Source: Lunularia cruciata
Taxonomy: Eukaryota > Streptophyta > Marchantiopsida > Lunulariales > Lunulariaceae
DNA: 64,000 bases
Assembly (NCBI GenBank): GCA_948567375.1
Contig: OX419755.1
Location: 3,291,001 to 3,355,000 of the forward strand
Direction: 5' to 3'
Under the pieces are notes generated by a model, which was not told the origin of the DNA, did no database searches, and worked only from the letters and a program-made list of their open reading frames with translations. Position numbers and translations under genes: made by a program. This document shows positions 60,407 to 64,000 of this stretch, piece by piece (position 1 is the stretch's first letter; each line of letters opens with the position of its first letter).

Positions 60407-61690
60407 TCATGCAAGCTTCCTTGAAAGCTTGTTGGACTCCATCAACCACTTCAGCAGCTGATGATCAATGATGAGAGTGAAGGGGTTACCAAATAGGTAA
60501 CATCGGAAATGTGCTACTGCCCAAACTGCTGCCAAGCACTCTCCCTCATATGAACTATACTTCACCTCCGCTGAATTGTTGGAGCGACTAGCAAAGACCA
60601 CCACAAACTCCTTCTCCTCATCATCATGTTGGGTGAGCACCGCTCCAAGCCCCAACATACTCCAATCAGTATGAACCTGAAATGGTTGTCCCCTGATCGG
60701 TCTCCTCAAAATAGGAGCAAATGTCAACCTCTCCTTGAGCTCTACAAAAGCTCTCTCCTGCTGATCTCCCCAACACCACTTGTGTGTAAGCTTGGTTCAG
60801 CTTTGTCAAGGCCTTGGCAATGGCACAGAATCCTCTAACATAGCGGCAATAGAAGTTTGCCAACCCAAGGAATGCTCGCACTTTACTCACATCCGTAGGC
60901 CGAGGAATACGTGCAATAGCCTCCACCTTGGTCTGTTGAACACCAAGTCCTCTGGGGTAGATAGTGTGACCCAAATACTCAACCTGCTCGTGGAAGAACC
61001 TACACTTCCCAGGATGTAATTTGAGTCCATGAGATCTCAACCTCTCAAACACCTCCAACAACTGTCTCTCATGCTCCTCCACAGTAGTGCTATAAACCAA
61101 AATGTCATCAATATAGCACCAAGTAAAATCCAATCCAGCTAGGATCCTAACCATGACCCTCTGGAACTCAACAAGAGCGTTCTTTAACCCAAATGGTAAG
61201 AACCTCCATTGATATAACACATCCTTGCTGTGAGGATCAATAGCCCAAAATGCTATCTTGGACTTATCCTCCTCCCTGATTGGGAACTGATGATATCCCA
61301 CTCAAAGATCCAAAGTACTGAAGACCTTTGCATGCCCAATCGCATCAAAAATCTCCTTCGGTATAGGCATGGCATACCGATCAGCCCTGGTTTGTCGGTT
61401 GATAGGACGGTTATCTCCACACATCTGCCTATTTGTATTGTTGCCATGCATATCCTTCTTGGTTGGCATCATTGTTGCTGATGCATACTCTCCATGTGAA
61501 ATCTCCACTAAACCAGCCTCAAAAAGGTCACGACTCCGGCTCTGAATCAATGTCCTCTCCATCTCACTATATCGATAAGGACATTGGAAAACTAGTGTGT
61601 TGCTAGTCAGCTCAATCCATATACCAAGTCCCTTCAGAGCACCCAAATCCTTCATATTGAAGGTAAAACAACTCGTATGACTCCTCAAGA
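60407..61690 (-). pseudogene. E2 RT and RNase H
   Basis: GYHQFPIREEDKSK, LPFGLKNALVEFQ, CYIDDILVYS and YLGHTIYPRG, then TDWSMLGLGAVLTQ and YEGECLAAVWA. Fossil. Confidence 0.82.
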
Positions 61691-61796
61691 ACCTCCAAAC
61701 CCTCTGTCTTTCCTCTCCAGTAAACTTGGGTCCAAGATCTGGCTCCCAAGTATCCTCTGTAACTGTAGTAGGAGTGGAAGATGTACTGACTGACTA

Positions 61797-63256
61797 CTAC
61801 ACTGGGCCCTTGGGAGCAATAGTGTCATGCTCTCGACCACTAGAGGTCCTAACCTCTGTGTGAAAAACTCCCTCCACTCTGGCTGCAAGCTCCACACGTC
61901 CTCTAGCTGCATCCCATGTAGACCAAGGGTGTAATCCAAGTAGCCCATGCTCACCTGGATGGACTCCAAGTAGACCACTCTCTCTAGTAAATATTGGATG
62001 TGTCCCAAGAATACCATGTCTGCTCGGTCCATCACCCCCAACATGTGCCTGAATTGTCTCGATAGGCACAGGGCTCACAAGTGTCCGAGTGGTGATGCCT
62101 ATCAAGCGCATCCTACGCTACTCTGCCAAGCCAAGGCTCACAATCCAGGTCAAACAGTTCAGGTCCATAGCTTGATCTAACATCTGACGCCTGGATGCCT
62201 CTAACATTGCTGGAACAGCGGTAATACCGGTGCAAAAACCCATCACCCGCTCTCTCTCATCAGTGTTGGGCTCCACCAACTGCTGTAACTGTGAGTCCCA
62301 AACAAGTCCAGGTCCTCCCTCTCAAAAAGCATGAGAGCCTGGGAAACTCATGAGAGTAGGAAATGCGGCTCTTGGCCGTCCAACTAGGTTCACCATTGCC
62401 ATAGGTGACCTATCAGCCACTACCACTGTCTGAGACTAACGCCCAACATCCAAGATATCATCAACAAGAATGTGGTCCAGTCGTTGAATCCCATCATAAG
62501 CACAATGTAGAACCTCTCTGGGTAAGAGTTTCATCCACCAAAGACAAAGACAATGAGCCCGTGATCCCACTTTGGCTACATCTAACAATACAGCAGGTCC
62601 CATCCAAGAATGGATCTGATGTGTACTCGCTACCACTCTAGTGCGAGAATCACCCACCAAAGGAACGTTCTCCAAAATGTAAGCTGGACCTCATGAACTT
62701 GGAGATGTCGTAGTATCCGTAACATCTCCCAAAACACACTAGAATGAGGATCCTGAAGACCCAAACCGCGGCCCGCATGTGTATGTCCCTGACATGGCCA
62801 TCCAGAAATCACCAAGTGAATAGGCTCATGTCTCTCTAGGTCATGCACCCCTTGTAAGGAAATGTCTCCTGGTAGGGCCTTCTGGTAACCTCTGACTCCT
62901 GACATTGGTAATAACTCCGGATACCAATAGGCCAAGTGTGCCACATGATGTAGAGAGACTCGCCTAGCAGTCTCATCTCTCTCTACATACAAGTACCTCT
63001 GTACTTGTATACCCGCTTGTAACACCGCAGCTAGTCCGGTGCTGATCCCACCAAACAACTCCAATAGGCAAATCCCCTCTACTGTATATTGCCAAGCAAT
63101 GAGTGTGGTATCCAAAGGTGTCAAAGAAATTGCCTCTGGAGGCTCATCCTCACACTTATCTCCTAATGGTATGAAAGCTCCACTCCAAGCCTGCTGCACC
63201 AATTGATCTGCATGCTGCTGCAATGCTTCCTCTGAACTCCACAATGGAACATCCAA
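61797..63256 (-). pseudogene. E2 DNMT3-like methyltransferase domain
   Basis: ICLLELFGGISTGLAAVLQAG (about 63030-63080), VISGWPCQGHTHAGRG (about 62780-62815) and MENVPLVG (about 62650-62675) are all kept, as in E1 and E3. The three copies therefore agree on the key motifs although each is otherwise decayed. Fossil. Confidence 0.82.
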
Positions 63257-64000
63257 AGTGGATGGAACAATCCCACTCGTCCTCCATAGCCGAGTGACCT
63301 CCTCTCATACTGGAGTATCCTCTGCATGGGCGTTCCCCTCCAACAAGTCACCAGGCCAAGTAATTGCACCACTGAAAGCTAAAACTGATGCTGCTATGGT
63401 CCTAGACTGTAGTGAGCCAAGATTGCCACTACTGAAGTGTATTGGTAGGCGACATACCCGTCCCTCACCAAACTGCCAACCAGGTCTATAAGAGGTTGTC
63501 TCCTCCCAATAGTCAATGCTGAAACCCATGGGGTATAACACTGCTCCCCCAACTAGCACATCATATGACTCAGCTATTCTCGCAATAGCCTGAGCTCTCA
63601 CCACCGAGCTTTCAGTCGGATGACCAGGTTGAACCTGGACAACAAGATCTCCATGTGTGATGTACTTTGTCGAACCGCCACCTAGAGATGTTTGGATTTG
63701 AAATGGACACCTCTCCACATCGGTCTTCCGTAACTCCAGACCGACAATTGCAGCCTTCCCCAACATAAGGGGCTACGCACCAGAGTCTAACAAGACTCTC
63801 TGTGGTGTATAGACCTTCCCTAAAGGTCCCACCAAACAAAAAATCCCCCTCTGGTTATCCAATAGGACTACACCAGGTGTGAACCCCGCTCTCTCAAAGG
63901 CCGGTCTAGCTGGCAACTCCTCCAGTGTAGCCGTTGTTGCTTGCCATATAGCATGAAAGACTGGGGAAGTTTGACTTGTCTCCCAACCTCTCCTCTCTGT

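Larger units (their letters stand above)
59415..64000 (-). mobile_element. E2: 5' part, running off the window
   Basis: Continues E2 from 46237. Integrase about 59415-59930, RNase H about 60370-60690, RT about 60900-61690, methyltransferase about 61800-63090, protease about 63500-63810, then the gag end at the edge. Broken many times; the right terminal repeat is outside the window. Confidence 0.88.

Overview
The window looks like repeat-rich nuclear DNA of a land plant. It has one clear host gene, a DUF247 protein (a plant family) encoded on the minus strand near the left edge. Nearly everything else is mobile DNA, including chromodomain Ty3-type elements with a tRNA-iMet-like primer site. 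No rRNA, tRNA or CRISPR array was seen. The species cannot be named from sequence alone. All reading was by eye; no alignments or database searches were run.

Region 1 (1-11.9 kb): the DUF247 gene with a TATA box, a 618-bp tandem array upstream of it, and many copies of one LINE family. Some copies carry the C-terminal restriction-like endonuclease domain; others are only 50-160 bp of the 3' tail. Region 2 (11.9-20.8 kb): one near-full-length LINE copy, about 3.3 kb, with an N-terminal C2H2 zinc finger, a reverse transcriptase (RT) and a C-terminal CCHC plus restriction-like endonuclease. It is flanked by a 12-bp target duplication and interrupted by a whole 5.6-kb chromovirus. Region 3 (20.8-28 kb): old, decayed LTR elements, one of them a distant relative of the family in region 4.

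Region 4 (28-64 kb) is a stack of nested elements. An old plus-strand Ty3-type element (G3) received a minus-strand chromovirus (C2) and a large element (E2). C2 received E1. E2 received E3 and, 3 bp away, a 3.3-kb non-coding element (E4). E1, E2 and E3 belong to one family of about 9.9 kb that is the most unusual thing here. Its order is gag with two zinc knuckles, aspartic protease, a DNMT3-like cytosine-5 DNA methyltransferase, RT, RNase H, DDE integrase and a C-terminal PHD finger.

The ends of this family are not ordinary LTRs. Read on the element's own strand, the order is B (about 450 bp), genes, A (105 bp), B, A. This is the split-repeat layout known from tyrosine-recombinase retroelements, yet the element has a DDE integrase, TGTC...GACA termini and 4-bp target duplications. 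E4 has the same termini and a 4-bp duplication, so it is probably a non-autonomous partner. The methyltransferase, the PHD reader and the permuted ends together suggest an element that may read chromatin and methylate DNA as part of its life cycle. All copies are treated here as fossils, with E3 the youngest and most complete.
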